From contig CM076153.1 in assembly GCA_038025085.1 (NCBI GenBank), positions 17,335,001 to 17,399,000 of the forward strand: a stretch of DNA of 64,000 bases, written 5' to 3'. Positions within the stretch are counted from its first letter, which is position 1. Each line of letters opens with the position of its first letter. Positions 12,561 to 25,020 of the stretch are shown here, in pieces. The notes beneath the pieces are model-generated. The model saw nothing but the letters and a program-made list of their open reading frames with translations. It was not told the DNA's origin and did not search any database. Made by a program: the position numbers and the translations under genes. The stretch comes from Tetragonia tetragonoides. Lineage: Eukaryota; Streptophyta; Magnoliopsida; Caryophyllales; Aizoaceae.

Positions 12561-12799
12561 CTTGAAGGTTAACTTTCTGGTCTCTTGTTAGGTACTTAGA
12601 TCCTCAGTAGTGGAGGCTTGATCACTAAAAATCATTTTTTTCCCTAAAGCCTTGAAGTTGTTCAAATGGTCATAACATTTTTGTCTATGTCGTTGTTGCC
12701 TTGTTGGTGGTGTCTGTTTTTCAAGTCTTATTAATAAATACATTTTTCTGTTTTCTTATCTGATTTCTCCTCTTTGATTTCGAAACAATACTAATTTTG

Positions 12800-12972
12800 A
12801 TTTTGATATGGAATCGGTGGATATCCGGTGGATCCAATTCCAATTCCTGGGAATTAGTAATCGGTGTAACCAATTTCATTTCCAATTCCTAAGAATTAGG
12901 AAGTGGTGGATCCATTTCCAATTACGGGTAGTGCAATACTCGGTGGGTACCTGGCTATGCTCACCCCTAGTT
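12800..12972. mobile_element. Short element built from CCAATTCC/GGAATTGG words
   Basis: The interior repeats CCAATTCCAATTCC, CGGTGGAT and GGGAATTAG. The right edge reads inward as CTAGGGGTGAGCATAGCCAG, the canonical start of the same small-element class as 12345-12560. It is non-coding, and the left border is uncertain. Confidence 0.45.
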
Positions 12973-13059
12973 TCTAGAATTAGAATTTAAAATTGCAATA
13001 CACAGTCTTTTTTTTTTCTCCAATTTTTAGTACAAAAAAGGGGGGACATCGCATAGGGG

Positions 13060-13375
13060 GATTTCGACGGAGTATTAGCAACGATTTTAGCAATGGAAGT
13101 TATTTGTTGCTAAAAAAACGCGTCGATGTGATGGACATCAACGAGACATAATTTTTTGATCCGTTGCTAACATTCGTTGATGTCGTTAGCAACGGATAAG
13201 ACTTGATTATGTTGCTAATAAGCTTTAGCACCGAGTTAGCTTAAATTTGTTTTGAAGGTTGGCAACAAATTGGACTTGTACCCATCGCTAAAGCTCAACA
13301 ACGAATCGTACAGGATCCGTTGCTGTTGAGCTTCTGGTTTTACAGAATGACGTTAATTACTCTATTGCTAATCTC
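13060..13375. repeat. Cluster of TTAGCAACG / CGTTGCTAA words
   Basis: About ten copies of TTAGCAACG or its reverse complement are spread over 300 bp in both orientations. This resembles the subterminal transposase-binding arrays of CACTA or related DNA transposons. No CACTA terminus was found beside it, so the class is inferred. Confidence 0.4.
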
Positions 13376-13988
13376 AAAAACAAATATTATCCACCAATTT
13401 GAATAAATTATTACTTCCATCACATGTACTATACATTGAGAAGATAATATAAACATAAATAGTTATTGTACATAAATAGGGTTTAACCTTTTGTTCCAAG
13501 TTGTTTGATTGTACTTCAATAGCATGGAATGTTGAACATACATTGATAACAATTATTTTACTACATTTGTAAACTGAGTAATTATTTCACAAATTCCAAA
13601 ATAGTAAGATTTACTATTTATTTTGCAAAACGAAGGATGAATCAACTTAGCGTACTCGATCTCCATATGAATTTATTATTAATAGGGTTAAGGAAAAGTA
13701 ACACATAAGTTATATAGATCTCTTTTTTCCAAATCGTAAATCTTAATTATGCATTAAAAAACATATGTCTATGTCTATTACCCTCAAAGTTTTTTTTTTT
13801 TTATTTTACTTTTTTGTTAAAATGTGAGCGTATATTGCATTACCAAAATGTGAAATGAAGTTCTTACATCAATTGACTCCTAAACACCAGGAGATTTTTG
13901 TAAAACCTGCCCTATACTCCTATATAACAGCTTTACTAACCTATATCTGTAAACTATATAACCTGTGTATGTTCTATACAAACTAACT

Positions 13989-16140
13989 TTATTTCTTGAC
14001 AGAAACAGGGGCGAGACCAACATGCTTACACCACCTCCTATTCTTGCTTGTATCTATGATCTTCTCTATGTTGCTCAATTGAACCCGCAGTTCAAATTTA
14101 ATTGTTGCTATCACCTTGTGAAAATCTGCTGTTTCCTGTCTAAAAATCACATGGTTGCGCGTGATCCAGACATGGTATATGCAAACTGTCACCGCAGCCT
14201 TACACATTGATCTATAAGTTGATGAGCCTTGGATGTGCTTGAGTCCCCATGTTACAAGTTCAGACCAGCTGCCTATGGGAGTCTGAAACTGCATGAAATT
14301 ACCAACTTGTTGCCAGATTTCCCTAGCAAAGAAGCACTGCAAAAAAAGGTGTTCGTGGCTCTCATCCACATGATCACATAAGGCACATTTACTATCCACA
14401 CTTGCTCCTCTAGCAATAAGTCTATCCCTGGTTAGGAGCTTCTTTTGCATCATGACCCAAGCTGTGGAGGAATGCTTTGGGAAACAGTTTCTCCCCCAAA
14501 CAAACTTGTACCAAGGCTGAATTGGAGCAGCTGGGCAGAGTATTATATAAGCTGATTTGGAAGAGAAAGCAGGAGGGACAGAGATCCATAGCAACTCCCC
14601 ATTCTGAACAAGAACACACTTCAGTGCCTCATCTCTAAGATTTACATTTTTTTGAACCCCCAGGAATGTTTGCTAGCCTCCTGCACCTCCCATACATTAT
14701 CCTCTCCTAAATACATCTCATGCACCCACTTGACCCATAGCACATCTGCCTTCAAGGCTACACACCAAAGAAGTTTCAGAATTAAGGCTTTGTTCAGGAT
14801 AAACAAATCCTTAAAACCTAACCCACCATTAGATTTAGGTTGACAGATATGTTTCCAAGCCACAAGAGTTGGCTTTCCTTTATCACTCCCACCCCTAAGG
14901 AAATGTTTACAAAGTGATTCCACTTGTTTTATAACCTTTTTGGGAAGGACAAACATTGACCCCCAAAAGTTGTGTAAGCTATACAAAACAGTGTGAATGA
15001 GCCGTGCTCTGGCAGCATGAGAAAGAAACTTACTAGACCAATTTCTAATCTTCTCAGTAATCCTCTCCACTAAACCCAAGCAGTCAGAAGAGGTTAGAGA
15101 TTTAGATGTCAAAGGCACTCCCAAATAACGGACAAGGAGATAACCAACATCCATTTGCAAAATCTGATGGATTTGTGATCTAACCTCAGTGGAGACTCCT
15201 CCCATAAAAACTTGACATTTATTTAGATTGGCCACCAAACCCGAAGCACCAGAGAACTCTGTGAAGGCTCTTAATACACTCGAGGCAGCAGCAGTAGTAC
15301 CTTTGCAAAATAAGAACAGGTCATCCGCATAGCTCAGATGAGTAATATTCAACTTTCCACATCTTGGATGATGTCTGAACTGTCTATCAGTCTTCAACAA
15401 AGCAAGCCTTCTAGAAAGAACCTCCATCACAAGCACAAACAAATATGGTGAGAGAGGATCACCTTGCCTAAGGCCTTTCTTACCTTCAAAATATCCACAA
15501 AGCTCACAATTAACAACCAAAGAATATTTGACAGTTGTTACACACAAAAAAATCAATCTCACAATCTGTTCAGGAAACCCAAGCTTTTCTAGGGAGTGAA
15601 GAAGAAATTTTCACTCAATAGAATCATAAGCTTTATGAAGATCCACTTTGATAGCCATTCTAGCACTGATATTCTTCCTGTCATAATGAGCAAGAAGCTC
15701 CTGAGCCAACAGAATATTATGTACAATGCTCCTTCTCACAAAGGCCCCTTGTTGAGTATCTACTACTTCAGTGAGAACATCTCTCAATCTGGCAGCAATA
15801 ACATTTGAAATGCATTTGTATATGACATTGCAGCAGGAAATGGGTCTAATATCAGCAGCCACAGTAGGATTATCTACCTTAGGGATCTATCAAAGCAATG
15901 GCAGTAGCATTAATCTCAGATAGCAGCTTCCCTTTAGCAAAGAAATCCTTCACAGCACAAATCACATCCCTCCCCATTACTGACTAAGCTTTCTTAAAAA
16001 AACAAGAGCTAAAACCATCCGGACCAGGTGCCTTGTCATCATGTATTTTAAACATAGCAGTTTTGATCTCCTCATCTAACACAAGTCTGCACAAGCTATT
16101 ACACCCTTCAGCAGAAATCCTTGGACCTCCCTCATACACA
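13989..16140 (-). pseudogene. LINE ORF2, reverse-transcriptase and C-terminal half
   Basis: In reading order on the minus strand: DDKAPGPDGFSSCFFKKA (about 16010), RPISCCNVIYKCISNVIA (15830), KVDLHKAYDSIE (15620) and GLRQGDPLSPYLFVLVMEVL (15450). Next is the catalytic YADD box in HLSYADDLFLF (15325), then the thumb segment ITEKIRNWSSKFLSHAARAR (15040). A zf-RVT domain follows with CALCDHVDESHEHLFLQC (about 14370). No RNase H domain follows; the frame ends near 13990. There are in-frame stops (for example after FKKA) and shifts near 14640 and 15600, so it is inactive. Its endonuclease half lies at 49272-50456. Confidence 0.92.
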
Positions 16141-17415
16141 TGTAAGGACCCAAGATTTCTACGGCCACGAAGTGCGTCCTTATAGAAAATTTGTAAAATG
16201 GGGGCTTTGGATGAGTTCAAGGAACCATCGAGTTAGAAAAGCTTTTGAAAAGACTTGAATTGAATAAAAACCATGAAAGAGGTCACAAATCTGCTATCGG
16301 CGTTTTATCGAATGGACAATCCGAAGGGACAAACCAATAGCGCGATAAGTGAAGTGATCATTTTTTTAGAAAGACTCCCGCTCATATAGAACATATGAGT
16401 ACCCAAGAATAAAGGGTTCGGGGGCGAAGGTACGAGGTGGGAAGGTGTTAGGCACCCAACTCGCCCGTATTATGACGGCCTCTACTAACTCAAGTTTGCT
16501 TAATAATTTAAAGACATAATTCCCATGCAAAACCGGATTAACAGCCTAGACTTAGACTATTAATTGGTTCATCACAAGCATCACAACATTTATTTTAACC
16601 CTTATTTAGACATGCATTCGATTTGACAAGTTGGGCAGCACAACGATGATACAGACTATATTTAGGAAGCGATAAAACGTTATTCTAGAATGATATCTGC
16701 ATTATGACTACTGGAAAATAAACAGTTAAGCAATTAATGTAATTTGAGCCCTCAGGAATTTGTACCTGAACTATAGGCTATATTTGACAAGAATAGTAAA
16801 AATAGATCTCATGTTTGGAATAAAGAGGGAGAAGCTCGGGAGTACTCCCAAGAATAGAGGTTGCCAACTATAGGCTGTGTCTTTTGAACTGAGGGTGAAG
16901 GGTTGTTTATATAGGCGTGGGAAGTAGGGTTTGACGGCAGAAATTGAGCTGAAAAACGAGACGGGCTTGAAAAATGGGCCGGGCTCGAAGCAGGGTCAGC
17001 GCTGCTAGCGACCCTGGGAATTCGGTCACCGCCGCTAGCGGCCTCCGGACTTTTCCCAGGGCCGCTGACGGCAGTCAGCAGCCAGCTGGATGTCGTCATT
17101 CCCATTTTTATTTTCCGGAGGAATTTAAATATTCCAAAAAATGCGAAAAGATGGTTTTACCCCTGAACGGTAAAAGACGGTTTTACCCCTAAATCGCAAC
17201 TTGGCGACCGAGAGTCGGAAAAAGGCATGAGACGTGTCATTGGAAAGCTCTTGAACGGGGCTTTTGAATGAAATGGAATGAAGGAGTGTTTGGAGGAAAA
17301 TCCTGAGACCTTATCTTAACTATTAAAGCAAAAATAGCAGTTCAAGTTTGTAAATTACTCCTGTCTTCATCGGGCTTTTGCGGAGAAATCTGAAGGCGCT
17401 TTTTTGGCGTCTACA
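16141..17415 (-). repeat. Left (3') LTR of the Tat element
   Basis: A 1275-bp direct copy of 47994-49266 with scattered substitutions and a few small indels, for example extra sequence near 16545-16580. On the minus strand it begins TGTAGACGCC and ends CCTTACA. A TATA box (TATATAAA, minus strand) lies at 16906-16913, with a GC-rich GCCGCTAGCGG cluster just 5' of it at 16978-17080. Confidence 0.92.
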
Positions 17416-17432
17416 GAAGCCCTCATTTTGAT
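17416..17432 (-). other. Polypurine tract of the Tat element
   Basis: On the minus strand AAAATGAGGGCTTC directly precedes the LTR start TGTAGACG. The plus-strand Tat element uses the closely related CAAAGTGGGGGCTTC in the same position. Confidence 0.7.
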
Positions 17433-17839
17433 CGAGCTTGAGTAAAAGCGAAGATCAAAGTATTCCGAAGGCGACATGCAGGATGCTGATGTGCACACGG
17501 TGTGTGTGAGAGTGTACAGTATGTATGCATATGAAGACAAACCTGAGTTGGGACATGCTCGTGGCGTGCTAAGATTTCATCCCTGTGAACACAAGAGAAA
17601 AGAAAGGTTATGGTAGCAGGATAGAACACCGCTCGTAGATGGTCTAAACGTCTGCTGGGGACCTGTATTCAGAGTGAATGAAAAAGTTAGTAATACTTTG
17701 AGAATGATCAACATGGAGTGCTTCGACAAACAGTGACTAAACACCGCTCGGCGGATTTCGAACTTCTGTCCCTGTACGAGAAACGAAAAAGTCAACAAGA
17801 CAGCGCGATTAAAAATAATCGGCCGTAAAGTGGTTAGGA

Positions 17840-18150
17840 CATGTGAACAGTTTAAATGCAATAGTTTAAGCAATCATTGACTGAAACATATAAAAAATAA
17901 TGGACAGTATACCGCAATAGTTTAAGCAATCATTGACTGAAACAAAATAAGTAACCTTGCAAAAGGACAGTTTAACCACAATAGCTTAAGCGATCATTGA
18001 CTAACCCCAAAAATTTGTAACCTCGCAGAGGGACAGTTTAACCGCAATAGCTTAAGCGACCATTGACTGACCCCAAATTCGTAGTTTCGCAGAAGGACAG
18101 TTTAACCGCAAGCGATCGGTGACTGACCCAAAATTTGTAATATTGAGCTG
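17840..18150. repeat. Tandem repeat, about 65-bp unit, five copies
   Basis: The units begin GGACAGTTTAACCGCAATAG and contain AAGCGATCATTGACTGAC. Copies start near 17842, 17903, 17965, 18031 and 18095 and diverge by substitutions and small gaps. They lie between the antisense gene and the 3' LTR, the hypervariable 3' region of Tat elements known to seed satellites. Confidence 0.85.
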
Positions 18151-18459
18151 TTTAGTAAGTGTCGATAAAATTTCCGGGCGTAGAAATTAATTTTGGCGCT
18201 CCGGGCGGTAAGAGTCGTCGTAGTGTAGATCCGAGTTTCAGTATCTGGGACCTGCAAAAATAAATGGGTTAGGTTTACCTGAAAATAGTTGGTACCGTAA
18301 AATAGGCGAACTGTCGGATTTGAACTTGTGGGCCAGAGTGCTTCGCTCCTGCGCGCTTGGTACTGATATTTGCCGCAAAATTGAACTGAAGTAAAGAACT
18401 TCGGACTGGAAAAAGGGGTCGTGGGTCAGCAGTGGGCCCCGCGTGTGCAGGTCTGCAGG

Positions 18460-18585
18460 GCAGCTAGTGGCCCAGGCCAGCGCCAGCGCTGGGCCTTGGA
18501 GTAAGGCAGCTAGCGGCCCAGGCCAGCGCCAGCGCTGGGCCTTGGAGTAAGGCCGCTAGCGGCTCTGGCCAGCGCCGCTGGGCTT
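18460..18585. repeat. GC-rich tandem repeat, 46-bp unit
   Basis: Two near-identical 46-bp units (18460-18505 and 18506-18551) and a shortened third, built of GCAGCTAGCGGCCCAGG and GCCAGCGCTGGGCC. The array lies upstream of the leader of the plant-mobile-domain-like pseudogene, so it occupies its promoter region. Confidence 0.88.
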
Positions 18586-21494
18586 GAGCCGAATAAAAGC
18601 GCTTCAGCGCTTTCCTTTTTTTTTTTTGCGTGCCTTCTTCTTCATTGTCGAGCCTCATTGCCGAGAGCCATTGTCGAAAGCTTCCCCATTGTTGAGTGAT
18701 CCACTTAGCTTGAGGTAAGTTGATTCTTGACCATTTTCCTCGGTTTTTGTCTTGAATTTGCTTATTTTTCCGCCTAGTTGCTGAATTTTGGGTTGCATTG
18801 TTGAATGGGTGTTTGTTTCTTGCGAATATGAAACTTTTATTTTTCCACTTGTAGAGAGAGAAAGCTTCATTGTGTTCCCGTGGCTCCCGTAGACAAAGGA
18901 AAACGTCCCATGAGTGATGAGGAGTATGACCGGAGCCTTTTCCGCACCGGGTTACCTTATACTAGAGCACTTCCGACTGGTCACGCGGATGGAGCTCGAC
19001 TGTACCAGGACTCTTTCATGCGGTTGGACTGGCACCCGCCTGGAGTTTGGAACCGCAGTGTTCTGTTACCGGATAGGCGGAGTCATCTGTCTAACTTAGA
19101 GCTGGTATGTTTTCTGACTCTCCTTTTTTCTGTTCAGTATATTTGAACTGAAAATTAGAACTGTTAGTGCTTCGGCACACGAACAAATTGGGATTTGTAC
19201 TGAATTGGTGGTCAGCTGTATATAATTTGTGTAGAATTATTTTAGCTGTATTTGTAGTATATGGGGTGTTGAGGAAAATTTGTTTGTTAGCTAGGGTGTT
19301 CGAGTTTTGTTGCAGGCTCATGGGGCTACCTCCCATTGGGCTATGATGCTGAGACCTTTTCGATGGGGGCTAGGAATTTGGTATTAGGCTCGGGTCTTGA
19401 CGAGTTCCTGACTGTCATCCCTGCTTGTCACTCGGGGGATTCTAGGATTATTGCCAGGGGGTTACTGGAGAGGTTTTGGGATTCCACGAACACTTTCCAT
19501 ACACCTGTAGGAGAGATGTTCCCCACCCCTTATCAGTTTGCTGTGCTGATGGGGCTATCCTTTAGAGGGCGTCGTATTCGGTATGACGCGAGCTACTGGT
19601 GACAGAGTGATACTTTGCATGAACTTTATGGGCCCGTATCTATCCACTTTGATAAGGATCGGGTTTGCTTGGCGCGGTTGTGGGAGGCCTTGGCGGAGCA
19701 GGGGCTTACTGAGGAGTAGAGGGCCCGTATTTTCCTGGCCTGCTTGTTGGCGTCGACGATCTTTGCTCAGAAGAAGAGCGTATGTCAAGTCGGTTTCTTG
19801 ACATGCTTAGAGGATTTGACCAAGGTCCATGAGTACAACCTTGGTGCCGCTGCTTATGGTTCTTTGGTGAAGTGGTGCCGTCGGGCTTGTAGGCCTAAGG
19901 AGACGAGTGAGAGGACATCTATCTCGGGCCCATGGAGGATACTGGAGGTAGGCTCTTATACTTCACTTTTTTTTTTATGCCTTTGATCGTGGAAATCATT
20001 CTTTTTGTTTGCTTGTATGGCAGTTGTGGTTCTTTGAGTACTTTCCAGCTTTTGGTCCTCACCGTCCTGGTTTGAGGATGTTCCCATTAGGTTCATGGTG
20101 GGTTGGTAGGGATAACCACCCGTTTACCTCTCTGGAGCATTTTTGGGCCACCTTTGAGAGTCATGCCGCATCTATGGTACGTTGTTGTTGACTTGTGCAT
20201 TTTTTTTCCTGGTTGATTTGGTGTGAATGAACTTTGAACTGGTAATCTGCAGGTATCATGGTCTGCTTTTGATGATGTTCCTGGGGTTCCACCCCATATG
20301 ACCCTGGAGTCTTTTAGGGTGTCTTCTCTGCGGGTGGTCTTTGAGGGGCCATTCAGCTTCGTATGGTACTAGGGGGACCTCTTGACTCGGTTGGTCTATC
20401 CCTCCCTGGGTAGTCACTTGGTTCCGGAAGATCCTCCTTTGACCATGTTTTATCTGCGTGGTCTGAGTGTGCGGGACTTGAGAGTTGTGATCTGTGGTAT
20501 GGCGGCAACGGAGTTTCTTATGCCGGAGGTTGCTGGCTTGGACCGCACGGCCGTGTACCTAGCCTACTGCTTGGACCGTTTGATGCCGAACCTTACTTCT
20601 GAGGTAATAAACTTATCAGCATCTTTTTAACTGTATGTGTAATATACTGACTTCTTCTGTCTCGCAGGTGGATTGTCTAGCTCCTCAGGGTCCTAGGAGG
20701 TCTCATTCTAAAGCTCCTCGGGGTCAGCCCCCAAGCGTCACCTTGTCGACCAACGAGGTGAGGTACATTGGAGAGAGTGGGGGACGCATAGTAGAGGAGT
20801 TCCCTCTTCATTTGGCTGACGGAGAGGCAGTGGAGGACTTGCTCTTGCCTGACGGTTGCACTGGGGTAAGCTCTCTTTTTTTTTTTCCTTCTTGTGTTTG
20901 TGTTTGCTTTTGAGTGCTGACTCTATTTTGTGGCTCTCTCTCCCTTATTTTTTTGTAGTTGAACCGGGAGCAGACCTCTCAGATCTTCAAGCTCATTCAC
21001 CTGCTGAAGAAAAGCTATGGTCGAGTGATGGGCAAGGGGAAGAGTTCTCGATCCAAGAACGTTGATGTAAGTAGACTTTTATCTTTTATTTAGCTAAGTG
21101 AAGTGCTTAACTTAACATTTAACCTTGATTATCTGCAGATGTCCCAGTCTTCGTCTTCGGTGGGACCTCGACACTCTTCTGATGCGAGGGCTTCTTCGGC
21201 GAGCCGGCCATCTGTTGCTCTTTCTCCTCTCGTAGTGGTGACCAGGCCTCCTGTTGATGAGGCGCCCAGACCTTCTGTTTCGTATGTTCTTGAGATGTTC
21301 TCTCCCGCAGATTTCCAGCATTCTCTTGGTAGGCTGCCTGTTGTTACGCCCTCGATTGGAGGTTGGGCGAACGCCCCTGGATGGGATGTGTCATATGCTG
21401 GGCCTTCGCATCAGGATGTGGCTATGGATTTCGCCAGTTAGGCCACATAGAACTTCTTTGCTGCGGGGTTTTCGGCAGGTACCCCTATGCGCGC

Positions 21495-21700
21495 TGTAGA
21501 CAATAAAAATTGTGTCTATAGTAAGTCCCCGTAAAAACACGATGATGAAAGGATTGAATTTTGCTCGAACTTGGGTTGCGAGAATAATTGCTCTGATGAT
21601 TAGCCCAGTTCATTTGAATTAACCAGTGGAAGTCTTTTGTGCAGGTGATCCAAATCAGTTGGACTCAATTCAATTGGAGTCCAAAACTAAGAGACAAGAC
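21495..21700 (+). repeat. Truncated 5' LTR of the nested Tat element
   Basis: It begins TGTAGACAATAAAAATTGTG and aligns to the first ~205 bp of 25021-26639 (shared AAGTCCCCGTAAAAAC, GGATTGAATTTTGCTCGAAC). Then it breaks into unrelated internal sequence after AAAACTAAGAGA. Confidence 0.88.
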
Positions 21701-21782
21701 CTCGTCAATGAGGGGGTCGTCCGCATGATATAAGGACTTATCCGACACCCTTAACAAAGGAAGGATCACCTTCATCCCTCCT

Positions 21783-24700
21783 TTGCCTATAAGAAGGAGG
21801 CTGAACTTTGATTGGGTAGAGAACACACCCAATAATGCTTTGGGTCTATTATTTGGACAAGAGCATCTCCATCCAAAAGATGAAGAGCTTCACAATGTCA
21901 ATAATGCAATTCAAGATGCAAACTTTGACCCAACTAAGTTGATCACTCCAAACGAGGGTCAACTCAAAGTAGAAACGTAATATAAGCTAGACAAGAGCCA
22001 ATGGAAAGAAGATCAAGATCATGATCTCTGAAGAATCCAAGCCTGACGCCGACACTAATTCCGACCGGACCGAGTCTGAATCTGAAGACGAGTCTAATAT
22101 AGTAGAGTCGGGTGGTCCACCCAAATCTATGTTTAATTCTGTTTGCAAGTCTAAAGATGTTAAAGTAATAGTAATGGCTCAGTTGATGTTTCAGTTTCCC
22201 CTGTCAATGAAATGATTACTGATTCTGCTTACTTCTTGGATTACTTAGTAGCTAATAATTCAAAAGATGAACAAGAATTTCGCAAAGAAGTAACTAAAGC
22301 ACTATTAGAGCATGAACAAAAGACTTCAATTGTGGAAGAAACAGAATTAATCAATCTTGCAAACGATCAAGAGTCGCGCCAAGTGCGCATTGGCTTATCG
22401 TTAACTCCCAAACAGCGAGAAAGTTTTATAAATATCTTAAAAGAATACATAGACGTTTTCGTTTGGTCCTACAAAGATCTGCCGGGAATAAGTCACGAGA
22501 TAGCACAGCATACAATACCGCTCAATCCGGATTCAAAGCCGGTAAAGCAGAAACTTCGGAGAATGAAGCCTGAGTGGACACTGAAAATCAAAGAAGAGGT
22601 GCAAAAACAGCTCGCAACAGGTTTTATCAAGGTTACCCAATATCCAGAATGGATTGCTAACATAGTGCCCATTCCAAAAAAGCATGGCAAAGTAAGGATG
22701 TGCGTTGATTTTAGAGATCTAAACAAGGCAAGTCCAAAGGACGACTTCCCCTTGCCACATATAGACGTGCTGGTGGATAATACCGCAGGACATGCCGTCT
22801 AATCATTCATGGATGGCTATGCAGGGTATAACAAAATATAAATGGCCGAAGAAGATATGGAGAAAACCACTTTCATTACCCAATGGGGGACCTATTGCTA
22901 CACCTTCATGCCTTTTGGGTTGAAGAATGCAGGAGCAACATACCAAAGAATCACAACTTCCCTTCTACATGACATGATGTAGAAGGAAGCTGAAGTGTAT
23001 GTAGACGATATGATCATCAAATCGAAGGAGAGAGAAGGGCATATACCCTCTCTGAAGAAATTCTTTGACAGACTTCGGAATTACAATATGAGATTGAATC
23101 CTCAAAAGTGCTCATTTGAAGTAACTTCAGGCAAGCTTTTAGGATTCGTCATAAGCACAAGAGGTATTGAAAATGATCCTACCAAAATCAAAGCTATAAG
23201 GGATATGCCATCTCCCAAAAATGAAAAGGAGATAAGAGGATTCCTAGGACGACTCCAATATATAAGTCGATTCATATCCAAATTGACTATTACATGCGAG
23301 CCCATCTTCAAGAAGCTCAGAAAGGACACTAAATCTACCTGGGATAATCAATGTCAGCAAGCCTTCGACAAGATTAAGGAATACTTAGCTAATCCGCCCG
23401 TATTGGTTCCACCCATTCCGGGAAAACCACTTATGCTATACCTAACAGTCACAGAAACCGCATGGGTGCTTTGTTGGCCCAAAAGGTGGAGAATGATGAA
23501 AAGGCAATATACTACCTTAGCAAGAAATTCCTATAATACGAAGCACGATACTCCACCCTAGAGAAAATGTGTCTCGCATTGGTCACTGCAACAAAGAAAC
23601 TTCGACACTACATGCTACAACATTCCATTCATATAAAGTCAAGGATGAATCCATTAAAGTACTTGTTCGAAAAACCCATTCTTAATAGGAGAATAGCAAG
23701 ATTGACCGTCATGCTTTCAGAATTCGATCTAACTTTTGAACACCAAAAGGCAATCAAAGGACATGCCATTTCTGAACATCTCGCTAAAAACCCAGTTACT
23801 GGTGAAGATGCTACACATGACTTTCCTGACGAAGGAATAATGAGTGTCGAGGAGAACACTTGGCAATTATACTTTGACGGAGCATCAAACCAAAAAAGTT
23901 ATGGCGTAGGAGTATTATTAGCCAGCCCCGAAGGCGCACATACTCCCATAGCTGTCAAGTTAGATCATGAGGTAACCAACAACGGCACCGAATATGAAGC
24001 ATGCATCATCGTTTTAGAAGCGGCAATAGAGCTACGAATTAAGGACCTAAAGGTATCTGGAGATTCAACTCTCATTATAAACCAAGTTTCCAAAAAATGG
24101 AAAGTGAAAAGCGAATCCCTGGCACCTTACCAGGAATATCTTGAAAAGATAGCCAAATATTTGACTTATGTCCGTTTTACATACCTTCTTAGAGATGACA
24201 ACCAGTTTGTAGATGCCTTAGCAAAGATGGCTTCCATGATAAACATCCCCGATGATGTAATCTCCATACCCATTCACATTCAAAGGCGCACTGAGCCCGC
24301 CTTTTGTAATGCACTTGAAGTATGCCTCAATGAGGAAGAAGAGGAGGAATGGTTAACCGACATTCTCAATCTACTCACCAAAGGCGTTTACCCTCCACAA
24401 TCCACACCTAGGGCACAAAGAGATTTAAGAAGACTAGCCGCACAATACATACATGTGCAAGGAAAACTTTATAAAAAGACACCACAAGGGTTAAGTCTTC
24501 TGTGCTTAAAGGAACGTGAGGTCATCAAAGTCATGAGCAAAATACATAATGGCGTATGTGGTCCCCACATGAATGGACTCACCTTGGTCAAGAAAATCCT
24601 AAGGCAAGGATACTATTGGACTACGATGGAAAAAGTTGCATCGAATACGTGAGAAAGTGCAAACGCTGCCAATTCCACGCTAATTTACAACATAGATCTC

Positions 24701-25019
24701 CTACCCCTCTACATACATTGACTTCACCATGGCCGTTCTCTGCATGGGGTATCGACATCATTGGGAAAATCACCCCTACAGGAAAAGAAGGCCATGAATA
24801 CAAATTAGTCGCAATAGACTACTTTACCAAATGAGTTGAAGCTCGTTCGTACGCAAGGATAGCGTCCAAACACGTGGCAAAGTTCATACATGACAACATC
24901 ATTACCAGATATGGGGTACCCCACGAAATCATAAGTGATCATGGGTCCCAATTCAAAAAGGATGTTGCCGAGCTTTTCACTAAGTTTAAAATTCAACAGC
25001 GCCAGTCTTCACCTTACAA
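21783..25019 (+). pseudogene. Tat pol remnant: RT, RNase H, archaeal-type RNase H, integrase
   Basis: The RT begins around 22380 (GLSLTPKQRESFINILKEY), with VDFRDLNKASPKDDFPLPH, GYAGYN, TFMPFGLKNAGATYQR and the catalytic YVDD in AEVYVDDMIIKS (about 23000). The connection region FLGRLQYISRFISKL is present, followed by a degenerate first RNase H. A second RNase H follows at about 23860-24240 (LYFDGASNQKSYGVGVLL, NNGTEYEACI, VSGDSTLI, DALAKMAS). This archaeal-type domain is the hallmark of the Tat lineage. The integrase zinc finger (CKRCQFHANLQH, 24665) and core start (WGIDIIGK, IISDHGSQF) follow, but the frame stops at SSPYK next to the LTR, before the catalytic glutamate. Stops near 22800, 22840, 22980 and 24650 and a shift near 23460 make it inactive. 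Confidence 0.92.
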
Positions 25020-25020
25020 G

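Noticed and set aside
17840..18150. Regularly spaced repeats that could be mistaken for a CRISPR array
   Set aside because: Head-to-tail tandem units without unique spacers, in a plant retrotransposon 3' region.
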